A stretch of 64,000 nt of DNA from Hydrangea macrophylla (GCA_033977485.1 CM066987.1:50595033-50659032); one strand, 5' to 3'. Shown: positions 33,031-45,010, numbered from the stretch's first letter. Notes: generated by a model from the letters alone, not told the origin. Made by a program: numbers and translations.

Positions 33031-33117
33031 TCAAGGGGTGTCAGTGTTATGTCAGAAACCTCAGGGAGTGTGAGTGATAAAGTGTGAAATCTCAGGGGGT
33101 GTCAGTACAATTTTCCC
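33031..33117 (-). repeat. right TIR of the MULE
   Basis: Inverted copy of 28118-28202 with scattered differences. Read inward it begins GGGAAAATTGTACTGACACC. Confidence 0.85.
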
Positions 33118-33126
33118 TACAATTAA

Positions 33127-35190
33127 TACTCTTTTGGCACCTCACTTGTTCGGAAAATTCTATGATGCAGGTTTGGGCCTTATCATAAAGTGCAAAATTT
33201 TGATTGTAAAATACTGTGATTTTGAAAGGGTACTACCAAAGCTGGTAATAGTGGCTGTTGTCAAAATAATTTCACTTATTAAAAATGGTAATTGTTTTAG
33301 CAAATATTGGTACCCTATTGAAAAACCACTTTGCTTTTTTAATAAAAGTTACTTTTAAACTTGCAACATTAATTTGGGATGAGATCACAATATGCTAAGA
33401 GTAAATCACAATGTGGTGGGACAGAAAATTTGGATTTGATGATACAACCCAAACCACTAGCCTAGAAAGGTCCTCACTTGTTAATAATTTATAGGAGACA
33501 CCAATATAAGTGCTCTTTTAGAGAGATGTAACACCTATATTTTGTCATTGCTACAATGCAACACATAAAATTATAGCATAACAGCCAAATGTGGTGCTAT
33601 AATTTTGCAATACAATATCTCGTGTCGAACTGAAATTCCGCTAAAACTATAGGATACAAAAATATTATTTGACCAACAATAATAGTTGTCATCGGGGGGG
33701 GGGGGATGGCATAGTATATGTAATTCATACAAATTTTATAGTTACTTAAGGTTGGCCTCCAAAATTTATGTGAATCCTACATTGTTCCCCCAACATATAC
33801 TTTTATTTATTTTTTTAAAATGGGGGAGGTGGATGCGGTTCGAACTCCGAATCTATGCACTGGAGGGGACTTGTATATGCCAAGCTCTTTGCCACTCGAG
33901 CTATGCCAACATATGCATCCCCCCCCGATTGATCCAACCCACCAAAAAGTTAAATAAAAAACACCGATCTATGTAATATTTTGGCTTAATTGTGATCTAA
34001 AACATCCTAAATATAAGGTATAACAACATTTCCCACCCCACACCCACCCCCCCGATTGATCCAACCCACCAAAAAGTTAAATAAAAACCACTATATGTTA
34101 TATTTTGGCTTAATTGTGATCTAGAACATCTTAAATATAAGGTATAACAATATTTTCTTTTCACTTACTAGTTTATCCCTACTCAAAGTGTTTCACTATC
34201 ATTTTAAGCTTTATAAATTACTATTTGTATTAAGTCGTTATTATCAAAGATAGTCATAATTTGCATGCAAAGGGCTTGATTGGGTCGGGCCTAGGGCTAG
34301 GCTTCAAGTTGGACCTCGGGTTTCAAGAGATAGGCTTGGGCCGGGCTTTAGGCCCGTTTTTTCAGACTAGACTATAGGGCACCCGTCGGGTGGCTTTTAT
34401 TTTTATTTTTTTTTATTTTATACCCCTACTGATAATTACAACACAGGCGTGATTGAAGACAAAGTTCTACTACTTGAACTAACATTTTAATTTTAATTTT
34501 TTTTTTTACAGATAAAAAAAAACTAACATTGTCCCCCAAAAAAAAAAAAAAAAACCCCTACCAATTTGCATTTCCTATAGGTGAAGGATCCATTTTCGGA
34601 GCAAAAAAACAAAAAAGGTCAAAGGTCCACTTAATTTACTGTGATAAAATAGTTTCTCTCGTGGCTGTACACTCGTCCAGTCGTCCTAATCATCTTTTCT
34701 CTCTTCAATTTTTTCTCTTCTCTGAATTTGTCTTTCCTTTCCTCAAAATGACTTGGCTAAATGAGCCTTGTAAAAAGATGGAAAATTCTTTGATATATCA
34801 AAGTGGCTTAGGATGTATCATGTATCATATATTTTTTAATGGTTTGGGTTCTAACACTTTGTAATTAAGTCTTAGAAAATTCTAATTTTGAGAGTTATCT
34901 TTTTTTCAGAACTAAAGTTTTCAGATTTATAACATTTTGAGACTTAGTTGGGAAATTGGCAGATTGAGGATGTCGAGGCGTGAGTTGCAATTCATTTTGT
35001 GTCTGTATTGTGAGTATGAAGTTTGTACCAAAGTCTGGGGTGTGTGTGTGTGTGTGCTGCTTTAACTTGAGTATATGGGCTTTTTGTTTGGGGAGTTGGT
35101 GTATCTCTTGATTTAGTTCTTAATAAATTGAATTTTTGAAGCTGTTCAAAGAAAAAAAAAAACATTTTGAGATTTAGTTATATTTCATTA
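33127..35190. other. intergenic, simple repeats and a tandem duplication
   Basis: No gene supported. A G-run lies near 33693-33704. A ~110-bp segment is duplicated in tandem (33918-34031 and 34047-34155; both contain GATTGATCCAACCCACC and TTTTGGCTTAATTGTGATCT). A B-box-like GGTTCGAACTCC is at 33837-33848, possibly a SINE remnant. GGGCC-rich repeats occur at 34270-34370. A (GT)n run is near 35041-35059. Confidence 0.6.
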
Positions 35191-35199
35191 TAGGACCTA

Positions 35200-35599
35200 G
35201 GGACGGATCCAGGAATTTAGTCTAGGGGACGAAAATATACGGGGGTTTGGGGGCAGCGCCCCCGAAAGAAATTTTTTTGGCGTTTACTTATACATTTTTT
35301 GTAGTGAGATAACTATATAAGGAGAGAAAATACAAACTATTTGAATCAACAAGGTATGAAACAATTTGTAAACTAAATTCAGAATTTATATTTATAAATA
35401 CACCAAACTTTTTCAAAAATTACATATATACACATCAGTTTTTAAAAAAAATCTAAGGGGGGGCGAACTTAATAATTTAGAAAAAAATTTAGGGGGGCGA
35501 GTGTATATACTTAACGTGTATTTACGAATAATACTAATATAATTTAGTTTTTTTTTTTTCCAAATCTAGGGGGGGCGACCCCCCCAAATCCATCCTTGA
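35200..35599. mobile_element. small non-autonomous TIR element
   Basis: Ends GGGACGGATCCAGG and, reversed, CAAGGATGGATTTGG are imperfect inverted repeats, followed inward by G-rich blocks (GGGGGCAGCGCCCCCGAAAG; GGGGGGGCGACCCCCCC). Flanked by direct repeats ATAGGACCTA (ending 35199; 35599-35608), giving an 8-10 bp duplication that fits hAT or Mutator. No ORF. Confidence 0.65.
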
Positions 35600-35951
35600 T
35601 AGGACCTAATTAGAATGCATAATCATACATCCAAAACCTCTAAAATCTATCATAGCAGATCCAAAAGAACATATCCACAAGTTTTATGAAATGGGTTAGA
35701 AAGATGGAATTAAAGGAAATGTTTGAATATCACGTGGTACTCTCCAACCAAAAAGAGAGAGTTTTTTAGTTAAGACCCATATCCAAAAGTGAGACCTCCA
35801 TATATAGAGAGTGCGGGTTCCACCCTAATGACACTATCTCATTAGTTAGTTAAATGGTACCATCTAGACATGCCACGTGATAGCTCAAGATTCCCAGAAA
35901 CTTCTCCGTAAAAGTGTGTATTGCTAGGTCAAAGGATTGCCAGTAGGTTCC

Positions 35952-35960
35952 TCTATAAAT
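35952..35960 (+). promoter_or_regulatory. TATA box for the membrane-protein gene
   Basis: TCTATAAAT about 160 bp upstream of ATG 36121, followed by a CT-rich leader (36030-36060). Another TATA-like CATATATAGAG lies at 35799-35810. Confidence 0.45.
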
Positions 35961-36120
35961 TCTTGAATAGAACAGTATTTTGTATGCCTCCCAAAATATT
36001 GGAGTCCCAAAAAAAACCCACATGCACACACTCTCTCTCTCTTTATCTCTCCATACTACTGTTTCCATACTACTCTTTTCATCCTCTCTCAAGGACCATG
36101 AAGCCCCGCATGCTGTCTTA

Positions 36121-36615
36121 ATGGAGCAGTACACCTACCTCGTGGACGCTTTTTTGAGACGAGAGGAGTTCATTTGTGGTCAAATCCACCGCCCCAAGCT
36201 AATCATGTATGGTGGCTTCTTCCTCTCAATAGCGCTTCAAATTAAGCTCTTCAACAACCTAATCTGGTTTGGTTCAATATCACCCGACAATGAGGCTTGC
36301 CACATGGGCAAATACACTAGTTGGTTCTCGCTTTTGCTCTTCTTGTGTGGACTCTCTTTGTTTGCATACTTAGCTCTTCAAATCAACCACTGGAAGAGTA
36401 TTTTAAGAGAGAATCAAACGAGAGCCCGCGTACTGAACGATAAGCGTGAGGAAGTCCTGGGCCTAGACTATGTTGTGCATCCTTTCTTCTTGGATGAGTA
36501 CAGAAAGGAAGCACGTGAACTTGGCACAGAATGCAAGTATTTGCCTTTCTTTGTGATTTGGGTCATCTTCAATGTCATGGTGGTGCTGATGTCATATCTG
36601 TCTTATTGCACCTAG
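36121..36615 (+). CDS. small membrane protein of unknown function
   Basis: 164-residue single-exon ORF. I start it at ATG 36121 (MEQYTYLVDAFLRREEF), because the upstream extension encodes low-complexity Ser/Leu from a CT-rich leader. Three hydrophobic segments are visible: about residues 27-47 (LIMYGGFFLSIALQIKLFNN), 65-88 (SWFSLLLFLCGLSLFAYLAL) and 143-162 (LPFFVIWVIFNVMVVLMSYL). Between the second and third is a charged loop (NHWKSILRENQTRARVLNDKREE). No family is recognised. It has a plausible promoter and no stops, and it is not inside a recognised mobile element; it is the best host-gene candidate here. It could still be a captured or degenerate paralogue. Confidence 0.65.
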   Translation: MEQYTYLVDAFLRREEFICGQIHRPKLIMYGGFFLSIALQIKLFNNLIWFGSISPDNEACHMGKYTSWFSLLLFLCGLSLFAYLALQINHWKSILRENQTRARVLNDKREEVLGLDYVVHPFFLDEYRKEARELGTECKYLPFFVIWVIFNVMVVLMSYLSYCT

Positions 36616-36941
36616 CTCTCCCCTATGTGAGTTTTTTTTTTACGTCTTTGAACTTTTTTTTGTGCCTTTGTGGGTTTCCTTTCCTTTTATATACGTATGT
36701 TTTTGAACCTTCTATTCATTTTGAAAACTATTATAAACTTTTTTTGTTTTTTGAATGTTATCTGTGTAGAGGAAACTAGTATTTGGCTTTTTCTCTCTTT
36801 TTATTCCTTTTATTTTTCTTTTTCTTGATGGATGTTTAGACTAGTGCTGTTTAACTCTGTGTAAATATTTGTTATCTGTATTTGTCTTTAAGCGTTCTTT
36901 AAATGCATTTATTTAACATTTTATTTTCATACCCTACGGAT
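36616..36941. other. T-rich 3' region
   Basis: No gene. T-rich sequence likely to include the 3' UTR of the membrane-protein gene, ending at the TGC duplication beside the CACTA element. Confidence 0.4.
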
Positions 36942-36960
36942 TGCCACTACAACAAATATG

Positions 36961-37400
36961 GTTTTTTGTGACGCTCACTTTTTGTGACGCGCAAACGCGT
37001 CACAAATGATCATTATTTGTGACGCGTATTTAGTATTTGTGACGCACTTACAGACGTCACAAACAAAATAAGTTGACCAATTAGTGGACTTTTTTTGTGA
37101 CGTATCTAGTGCGTCACAAATAAAATCCATACTATTTGTGACTCATCTGGTGCGTCACCAATAAAATCCCTGCTATTTGTGACGCAGTAGATGCGCCACA
37201 AATATAGTCCCTACTATTTGTGACGCATTCGGTGCGTCACAAATAAAATCCCTACTATATGTGACGCATATATCTTATTTGTGACGCAGATCGTGCGCCA
37301 CAAATAAACTCAACAATTAAATCCCTAGTATTTGTGACGCATGTAATGCGCCACAAATAAAATCCCTACTAGTTGTGACGCATTTGGTGCGTCACAAATA
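36961..37400. repeat. left subterminal repeats of the CACTA element
   Basis: About ten inverted or direct copies of TTTGTGACGC / GCGTCACAAA, often paired as short hairpins (e.g. TGTGACGCGCAAACGCGTCACA at 36985-37007). Subterminal repeats of this kind are binding sites for CACTA transposases in known elements. Confidence 0.85.
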
Positions 37401-39310
37401 AAATACTTCCAAAACCATGCTGATTTTACAAAACCATCCAAACCGGAACGGTTCAACCAGGAGTTTGTAAACCAATTCCTGTGGGGTTTAGACAAAACAA
37501 CTTTTTTACTCGTAAACTATGAAAAACTAAGTTTTTGGGGTTTGGGGGTTGAAAATGTAAACCTTCGATCCGGTAACCACGAAACTTAACTTACACATCC
37601 AACACATCTAAAGTAAGTTGTAGGAAGAAACAGAACGGGAATTGGAATCCCGGTTATCAAGATACACAACAAAATAACTTTTTCACCTCGTAGACTATGA
37701 GAAACTAAGTTTTTGGGGTTTGGGGAGTCAAAATGCAAACCGTCGATCCGATAACCACGAAACTGAACTCGCACCACCCACACGTCTTAAGAAAGTTGCA
37801 GGAAGAAACGGAACTGGAATTGGACTCTCGGTTATCACGACACACTACAAAATAACTTTTTTACCTCGTAAATTATGAAAAACTAAGTTTTTGGGGTTTG
37901 GGGGTCAAAAAGAAAACCGTCGATCGGGTAACCACGAAACTGAACTTGCACCTCCCACACATCTTAAAAAAGTTGTAGGAAGAAACAGAACTGGAATTGG
38001 ACTCCCGGTTATCAAGATACACTACAAAACAACTTTTTTGCCTCATAAACTATGAAAAACTAAGTTTTTGGAGTTTGGGGGGTCAAAAAGCAAAACGGCG
38101 ATCCGGTAACCACGAAACTGAACTCGCACCTCCCACACGTCTAAAGAAAGTTGCTGGAAGAAACGGAATGTGAAATGGACTCCCGGTTATCAAGATACAC
38201 TACAAAACAACTGTTTTACCTCGTATACTATGAAAAACTAAGCTTTTGGGGTTTGGGGGGTCAAAATGCAAACCGTCGATCCGGTAACCACAAAACTGAA
38301 CTCGCATCTCCCACACGTCTAAAGAAAGTTGCAGGAAGAAACAGAATTGGAATTAGACTCCCGGTTATGAAGATACACTACAAAACAACTTTTTTACCTC
38401 GTAAATTATGAAAAACTACATTTTTGGGGTTTGGGGGGTTAAAAAGAAAACCGTCGATCTGGTAACCACGAAACCGAACTCGCACCTCCCACACATCTTA
38501 AGAAAGTTACAGGAAGAAACGGAACTGAAATTGGACTCCCGATTATCAAGATACACTACCAAACAACTTTTTTACCTCGTATACTATGAAAAACTAAGCT
38601 TTTGGGGTTTGGGGGGTCAAAATGCAAACCGTCGATCCGGTAACCAAGAAACTGAACTCTCACCTCCCACACGTCTAAAGAAAGTTATAGGAAGAAACGG
38701 AATTGGAATTGGACTCCCGGTTATCAAGATACACTACAAAACAACTTTTTTACCTCGTATACTATGAAAAACTAAGCTTTTGGGGTTTGGGGGGTCAAAA
38801 TGCAAACTGTCGATCCGGTAACCAAGAAACTGAACTCGCAACACCCATACATCTAAAGAAAGTTGCAGGAAGAAACGGAACTGGAATTGGACTCCCGGTT
38901 ATCACGATACACTACAAAACAACTTTTTTGCCTCATAAACTATGAAAAACTAAGTTTTTGGAGTTTGGGGGGGTCAAAAAGCTAACCGTCGATCCGGTAA
39001 CCACGAAACTAAACTCGCACCTCCCACACATCTAAAAAAAGTTGCTGGAAGAAACGGAATTTGAATTGGAATCCCGGTTATCAAGATACACAACAAAACA
39101 ACTTTTTCACTTCGTATACTATGAAAAACAAAACTTTTAGGGTTTGGGGGGTCAAAATGCAAACCGTCGATCCGGTAACCACGAAACTGAACTCGTACCA
39201 CCCACACATCTAAAGAAAGTTGTAGGAAGAAATGGAACTGGAATTGGACTCCCGGTTATCAAGATACACTACAAAATAACTTTTTTACCTCTTAAATTAT
39301 GCAAAACTAA
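37400..39310. repeat. ~178-bp satellite array (family 1) inside the CACTA element
   Basis: The anchor AAACTAAGTTTTTGGGGTTT recurs at about 37525, 37703, 37882, 38060, 38237, 38413, 38591, 38769 and 38948, about every 178 bp. Units contain CCGTCGATCCGGTAACCACG and GGACTCCCGGTTATCAAGAT. Short ORFs here are translations of the repeat and not genes. Confidence 0.9.
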
Positions 39311-39830
39311 GTTGTTTTGTCTACTTGGTGAAAAAGTTATTTTATAGTGTATCTGGATAACCGGGAGTCCGATTCCCATTCTATTTCTTCGTACGACTTT
39401 CTTTAGACGTGTAGGACGTGGGTGTTAAGTTTCATGATTACTGGATCGACGGTTTACATTTTGACCCCCGAAACCCCAAAAACTTAGTTTTTCAGAACCT
39501 ACTTGGTGAAAAAGTTGTTTTGTAGTGTATCTGGATAACCGGGAGTCCGATTCTCGTCCGTTTCTTTCGAAAACTTTCTTCAGACGTGTGGGATGTGCGA
39601 GTTATGTTTCATGATCATCAGATTGACGGATTGCATTTTGACCCCCAAACCCCAAAAACTTAGTTTTTGAGAGTTTACTTGGTGAAAAAGTTGGTTTTTA
39701 GTGTATCTGGATAACCGGGATTCCGATTCCCGTTCTGTTTCTTCCTGCAACTTTCTTTAAATGTGTGGGATGTGGGTGTTAAATTTTGTGATTACCGGAT
39801 CGACGGTTTGAATATCAAAACTCTGAGTGG
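39311..39830. repeat. inverted units of satellite family 1
   Basis: Three units in opposite orientation: AACCGGGAGTCCGATTC and ATCGACGGTTTACATTTTGA are reverse complements of the motifs in 37400-39310. The switch of direction is near 39311-39316, giving a head-to-head array. Confidence 0.85.
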
Positions 39831-40980
39831 TATGGAAATCGAAGGTCTCGTGAAAACGACTGTTAATGATAATTAAGTGGGTGCTCAGATTTTATGCTAC
39901 ACTTTTATGAGTGATAGCAATCAATATTATCAATGTAAGGCAATCTTTAAGACTTTCAAATTCATTGAGCTTATGCCGCTGGAGAAACGATCCCATCACT
40001 TGGGACAACTTCTCATGATACTTAGTGTATTTTGAGGGTCGGAGAAGTTATTTTACGATCCGGGACTATTGTCATGTGGATGTTCTAGTCAATATTAGAG
40101 GACTGTTATGCTGCGATTCATAGACTTTTTGTCTTCCAAAAGACAAATAACTTTTTTATATGACAATGCCCTACTAGTCGGAACCACCACGTAACATATA
40201 GTCCAAGATGATCGAATAATTTCTCTGAGGGTCGTTTAGCTCGCTCACTTGGAATTCTAGTAATAATATTTTATTAGCTGCTCTATTAATCTTCTACGAT
40301 CTAGCGGTTACGTATATGTGTTTCGTTATTCTCGATACAATATTTTATGACCCGATCGAGTACCACTTTTATGATTTCTACAGTTGATTTATTTTTAGAT
40401 TTTACCATATTGTATCCATGTTCCATAATTTTAAGTACATTGTTATCAAACAGCTGCGTATTTAATTTTTATTTATGTTTAATTTTTGGTAGTATTTGGG
40501 CTTCTTGTTTTAGTCTCCACCAAATTGGCAGAATTGTCACACTATTTTTCGCATCGTTTGTCACTGTCAAAACAATGATGAATTTTGTCACAGTTCAATT
40601 GTCATTGTTTAAACACCGACAAATGTAGTCACTGTTTTGGAAAAGTGATGAAAAAAAATAAAATAGGATTGTCACTATTCTTAACCGTGACTAAATTTGT
40701 CACTTTTCAGTACATTCACAAACCATATATGTAGGGAGCATTTTTGCTCACCTATTTTTGGTTCACCATTGTTCACCCAAGCTTTAAAAGGGTGACAAAA
40801 ATATCTCGCAAAATATTTAGGGAGCATTTTTGCTCACCTATTTTCGGTCTACCACTGTTCACCCAAGTTTTCACTGGGTGACATGTGTTCAATTTCAATA
40901 ATTATATTGATACTACAGGGGCAAAATAGATACTCTCGAATATTTAATTAGCCAAGATAACACCAGAATAAAAATTCAAT
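39831..40980. other. unique interior of the CACTA element
   Basis: No recognised gene. The 93-codon ORF at 40347-40628 is T-rich and lacks a domain. Two diverged copies of GGGAGCATTTTTGCTCACCTATTTT occur at 40735 and 40820, each followed by a CACC-TGTTCACCCAAG block. TTTGTCAC motifs recur at 40540-40715. Confidence 0.5.
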
Positions 40981-41138
40981 AATGATAGAGATACACACCA
41001 AATGACACACTATGCTTTAAATGCATATACCCTGTGTTTGAATTTTTTTTACACTTTTCTGTGCATCATTTACACAACACATGGTACATGTATTTAAAGC
41101 TGATGTGTCGTTTAATGTGTCGTTTGATGTGTATCCTA
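40981..41138. mobile_element. MITE, second copy of the 27784-27960 family
   Basis: Left end AATGATAGAGATACACACC, interior AAATGCATATACCCTGTG with the reverse copy ATGGTACATGTATTTAAA, right end GATGTGTATCCTA. It abuts a Stowaway-like MITE at 41139, so the right terminus is partly lost. Confidence 0.7.
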
Positions 41139-41388
41139 CTCCCTCCGTCCCTATTTTTGAGTCCTATATTCCATTTTGGAATGTCCCAAAATTAGTGTCC
41201 ACTTTCCTAAATTAGCATGCAATTTTTACTTACTTTCCAAAACTACCCTTCCTTGAAATCTACACCAAGACAAAACCAAAAAAGTTTTTGCAATGATTAG
41301 GGGCAATTGTGGAAAGTAGGTGTAGATTCTTTTTGTCCCCTTAATAAGTTGAGTTCCCAAAGGTGGGCTAAAAAAAAGAGACGGAGGT
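41139..41388. mobile_element. Stowaway-like MITE, right end joined to satellite
   Basis: Left TIR CTCCCTCCGTCCC after a TA; right side GAGACGGAGGT merges into the first unit of satellite family 2, so the last bases and TA are not intact. Interior resembles the MITE at 45571-45820 in inverted orientation. Confidence 0.7.
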
Positions 41389-43990
41389 GAAACATAACCA
41401 GCACTACAAACACGCCTAAAGAAACTTGTCGGAACAAACGGAATGCAAAACGGACTTCCGGTTAACAAATAACGCGTAAAAAACTAGTTTTGACATACTT
41501 AGGCTTGAAAATGCTTGGTTTTTGGGGTTTGGGGGGGTCAAATCGTAAACCGCCGATACGATGGATGTGAAACTTAACCAGTACTACAAACACGCCTAAA
41601 GAAAGTTGTCGGAACAAACGAAATATAAAACGGACTTCCGGTTATCAAATAACGCGTAAAAAACTAGTTTTGACATACTTAGACTTGAAAATGATTGGTT
41701 TTTGGGGTTTGGAGGGGTCAAATTGTAAACCGCCGATCTGATGGAGGTGAAACATAACCAGCACTACAAACACGCCTAAAGAAACTTTTCAGAAAAAACG
41801 GAATGCAAAACGGACTTCCGGTTATCAAATAACACGTAAAAAACTAGTTTTGACATACTTAATCTTGAAAATGCTTGGTTTTTGGGGTTTGGGGGGGTCA
41901 AATCGTAAACCGCCGATACGATGGGCGTCAAACTTAACCAGCACTACAAACACGTCTAAAGAAAGTTGTTGGAACAAACGGAATGTAAAACGGACTTCCA
42001 GTTATCAAATAATGCGTAAAAAACTAGTTTTGACATACTTAGGCTTGAAAATGCTTGGTTTTTGGGGTTTGGAGGGGTCAAATTGTAAACCGCCGATCCG
42101 ATGGACGTGAAACTTAACCAGCACTGCAAACACGCCTAAAGAAAGTTTTCGGAACAAACGGAATGCAAAACGGACTTCCGGTTATCAAGTAACGCGTAAA
42201 AAACTAGTTTGACATAATTAGGCTTGAAAATGCTTGGTTTTTGGGGTTTGGGGGGGTCAAATCGTAAACCGCCGATCCGATGGATGTGAAACTTAACCAG
42301 CACTACAAACATGCCTAAAAAAACTTGTCAGAACAAACGGAATGCAAAATGGACTTCCGGTTATCAAATAACGCGTAAAAAACTAGTTTTGACATACTTG
42401 GGCTTGAAAATGCTTGGTTTTTGGGGTTTGGGGGGGTCAAATCGTAAACCGCCGATACGATGGACGTGAAACTTAACCAGCACTACAAAAACGCCTAAAG
42501 AAAGTTGTCGGAACAAACGGAATGTAAAACGGACTTTCGGTTATCAAATAACGCGTTAAAAACTAGTTTTGACATACTTAGGCTTGAAAATGCTTGGTTT
42601 TTGGGGTTTGGAGGGGTCAAATTGTAAACCGCCGATCCGATAGACGTGAAACTTAACTAGCACTACAAACACGCGTAAAGAAAGTTGTCGGAACAAACGG
42701 AATTCAAAACGGACTTCCGGTTATCAAGTAACGCGTAAAAAACTAGTTTGACATAATTAGGTTTGAAAATGCTTGGTTTTTGGGGGGGTCAAATGGTAAA
42801 CCGTCGATCCGATGGACGTGAAACTTAACCAGCACTACAAACATGCCTAAAGAAACTTGTCAGAACAAACGGAATGCATAATGGACTTTCGGTTATCAAG
42901 TAACGCGTAAAAAACTAGTTTTGACATACTTAGGCTTGAAAATGCTTGGTTTTTGGGGTTTGGGGGGTCAAATCGTAAACCGCCGATACGATGGACGTGA
43001 AACTTAACCAGCACTACAAAAACGCCTAAAGAAAGTTGTCGGAACAAACGGAATGTAAAACGGACTTCCGGTTATCAAATAACGCGTAAAAAACTAGTTT
43101 TGACATACTTAGGCTTGAAAATGCTTGGTTTTTGGGGTTTGGAGGGGTCAAATCGTAAACCGCCGATACGATGGACGTGAAACTTAACCAGCACTACAAA
43201 AACGCCTAAAGAAAGTTGTCGGAACAAACGGAATGTAAAACGGACTTCCGGTTATCAAATAACGCGTAAAAAACTAGTTTTGACATAATTAGGCTTGAAA
43301 ATGCTTGGTTTTTGGGGTTTGGGGGGGTCAAATCGTAAACCGTCGATCCGATGGACGTGAAACTTAACCAGCACTACAAACATGCCTAAAGAAACTTGTC
43401 GGAACAAACGGAATGTAAAATGGACTTCCGGTTATCAAGTAACGCGTAAAAAACTAGTTTTGACATACTTAGGTTTGAAAATGCTTGGTTTTTGGGGTTT
43501 GGGGGAGTCAAATCATAAACCGCCGATCCGATGGACGTGAAACTTAACCAACACTACAAACATGCCTAAAGAAACTTGTCAGAACAAACGGAATGTAAAA
43601 TGGACTTCCGGTTATCAAGTAACGCGTAAAAAACTAGTTTTGACATACTTAGGCTTGAAAATGCTTGGTTTTTGGGGTTTGGGGGGGTCAAATCATAAAC
43701 CGCCGATACGATGGACGTGAAACTTAATCAACACTACAAACACGCCTAAAGAAAGTTGTCAGAACAAACGGAATGTAAAACGGACTTTCGGTTATTAAAT
43801 AACGCGTGAAAAGCAAGTTTTGACATACTTAGGCTTGAAAAAGCTTAGTTCTTGGGGTTTGGGGGGTGAAACCTTAAACCGCCGATCCGATAGACATAAA
43901 ACTTAACTAGCAACACAAACACGCCTAATTAAAGTTGTCGGAACAAACGGAATGTAAAACGGACTTCCGATTATCAAATAACGCATCACA
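41389..43990. repeat. ~180-bp satellite array (family 2) inside the CACTA element
   Basis: The anchor GCTTGGTTTTTGGGGTTTGG recurs about every 180 bp from 41513 to 43669 (about 13 units plus a diverged last one near 43850). Units contain AAACCGCCGATACGATGG and CGGACTTCCGGTTATCAAAT. Clearly related to family 1 but distinct. No coding function is supported for the short ORFs. Confidence 0.9.
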
Positions 43991-44415
43991 AGTTATATTT
44001 GTTCATTTGCCTAGTTAGACTTCAAAATAAGTATGTTTTTTTAGTTTTTCATTTTATATTTTTCTTGGATTGGCTAAAATGTAACTTTTTTTTTTTCTTC
44101 ACATTTCAGGTTTAGAGTTACATTTTATGGTGGAAGATATTGCATGTGTTTAGTGATCCAAAATGTTGGATGCTTTGAATTTTAGTGTTGTATTGGAAAA
44201 CACTTATGTTTTTATTTGTATGAATTAGGATTTTGGTTGTTGGATTTGATCTTTAAACTTTTATTTGTATGAATTAGTATTTTGGATGTTTATTTCTTGT
44301 GCATTCGTTTCGTAGTTGTGTTTGAAATATTGAAATTATCGCAGGTATGTAGCGCAGGTATATAGCATGTAAAAATTACCTAATTAGGAAAAAATAAAAA
44401 ATATATATATAATTT
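43991..44415. other. unique AT-rich spacer in the CACTA element
   Basis: No gene or repeat recognised. It has two related stretches around TTTTATTTGTATGAATTAG (44211, 44260). Confidence 0.5.
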
Positions 44416-45010
44416 TCCTATAGTATTTGTGACGCATTATAATGCGTCACGAATACTATACAAAATTCTGATAGTGTATTTGTGACGCATATACATGCAT
44501 CACAAATAATATTTTTAAAATGGAAATTATTATTTATGACGCATATATATGCGTCACAAATAATATTCTCAAAATGGAAATAATTATTTGTGATGCATAT
44601 AGAGGAGTCACAATTAATATTCTTAAAATGGAAATTTTTTTTGGTAACGCATATACATGCGTCACAATTAATATTTTTAAAATGGAAATTATTATTTGTG
44701 ACGCCTACTAAGCGTCACAAATAATCACCATTTGTGACGCGTATAGTGCGTCACAAATAATAATCTTATTTGTGGCGCGTGTATTCGGTATTCATGGCAG
44801 TTTATTTGTGACGCCGTATTTTATTATTTGTGACACACTATGGCGTCACAAATAATATTATTATTTGTGACGCGTTGACTACGTCACAAAAAATTTATTT
44901 GCGACTAGGGATTTTGTGACCCCAATTGTGACGCGTTACCGCGTCACAAATACTTATTTGTGACGCGTTTTGATTATTTGTGACGCACTTTGCGCGCCAC
45001 AAAAAGTCAA
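44416..45010. repeat. right subterminal repeats of the CACTA element
   Basis: Many TTTGTGACGC / GCGTCACAAA palindromes, including a ~62-bp tandem unit repeated about four times at 44465-44720 that combines AAAATGGAAATTATTATTTG with a GACGCATATACATGCGTC hairpin. Mirrors the left end. Confidence 0.85.

Larger units (their letters stand above)
28118..33117 (+). mobile_element. Mutator-like element (MULE), 5000 bp, with 9-bp target duplication
   Basis: Terminal inverted repeats GGAAAAATTACACTGACACC (left) and GGGAAAATTGTACTGACACC (right, reversed) extend about 85 bp. Flanked by a perfect 9-bp duplication TACAATTAA (28109-28117 and 33118-33126), the Mutator signature. Carries a MURA-type transposase (plus) and a convergent GRF zinc-finger gene (minus). 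The transposase has frame breaks and a stop, so this copy is probably not autonomous. Confidence 0.93.

Noticed and set aside
33837..33848. B-box-like GGTTCGAACTCC as part of a tRNA gene.
   Set aside because: No A box at the right distance and no cloverleaf could be drawn; at most a SINE remnant.
37586..39347. Repeated 65-119-codon ORFs in the CACTA element as genes.
   Set aside because: They are translations of the ~178-bp satellite and repeat with its period.
40347..40628. 93-codon ORF as a CACTA-encoded protein.
   Set aside because: T-rich, no domain, not related to known CACTA transposase or TNPA-like proteins as far as I can see.
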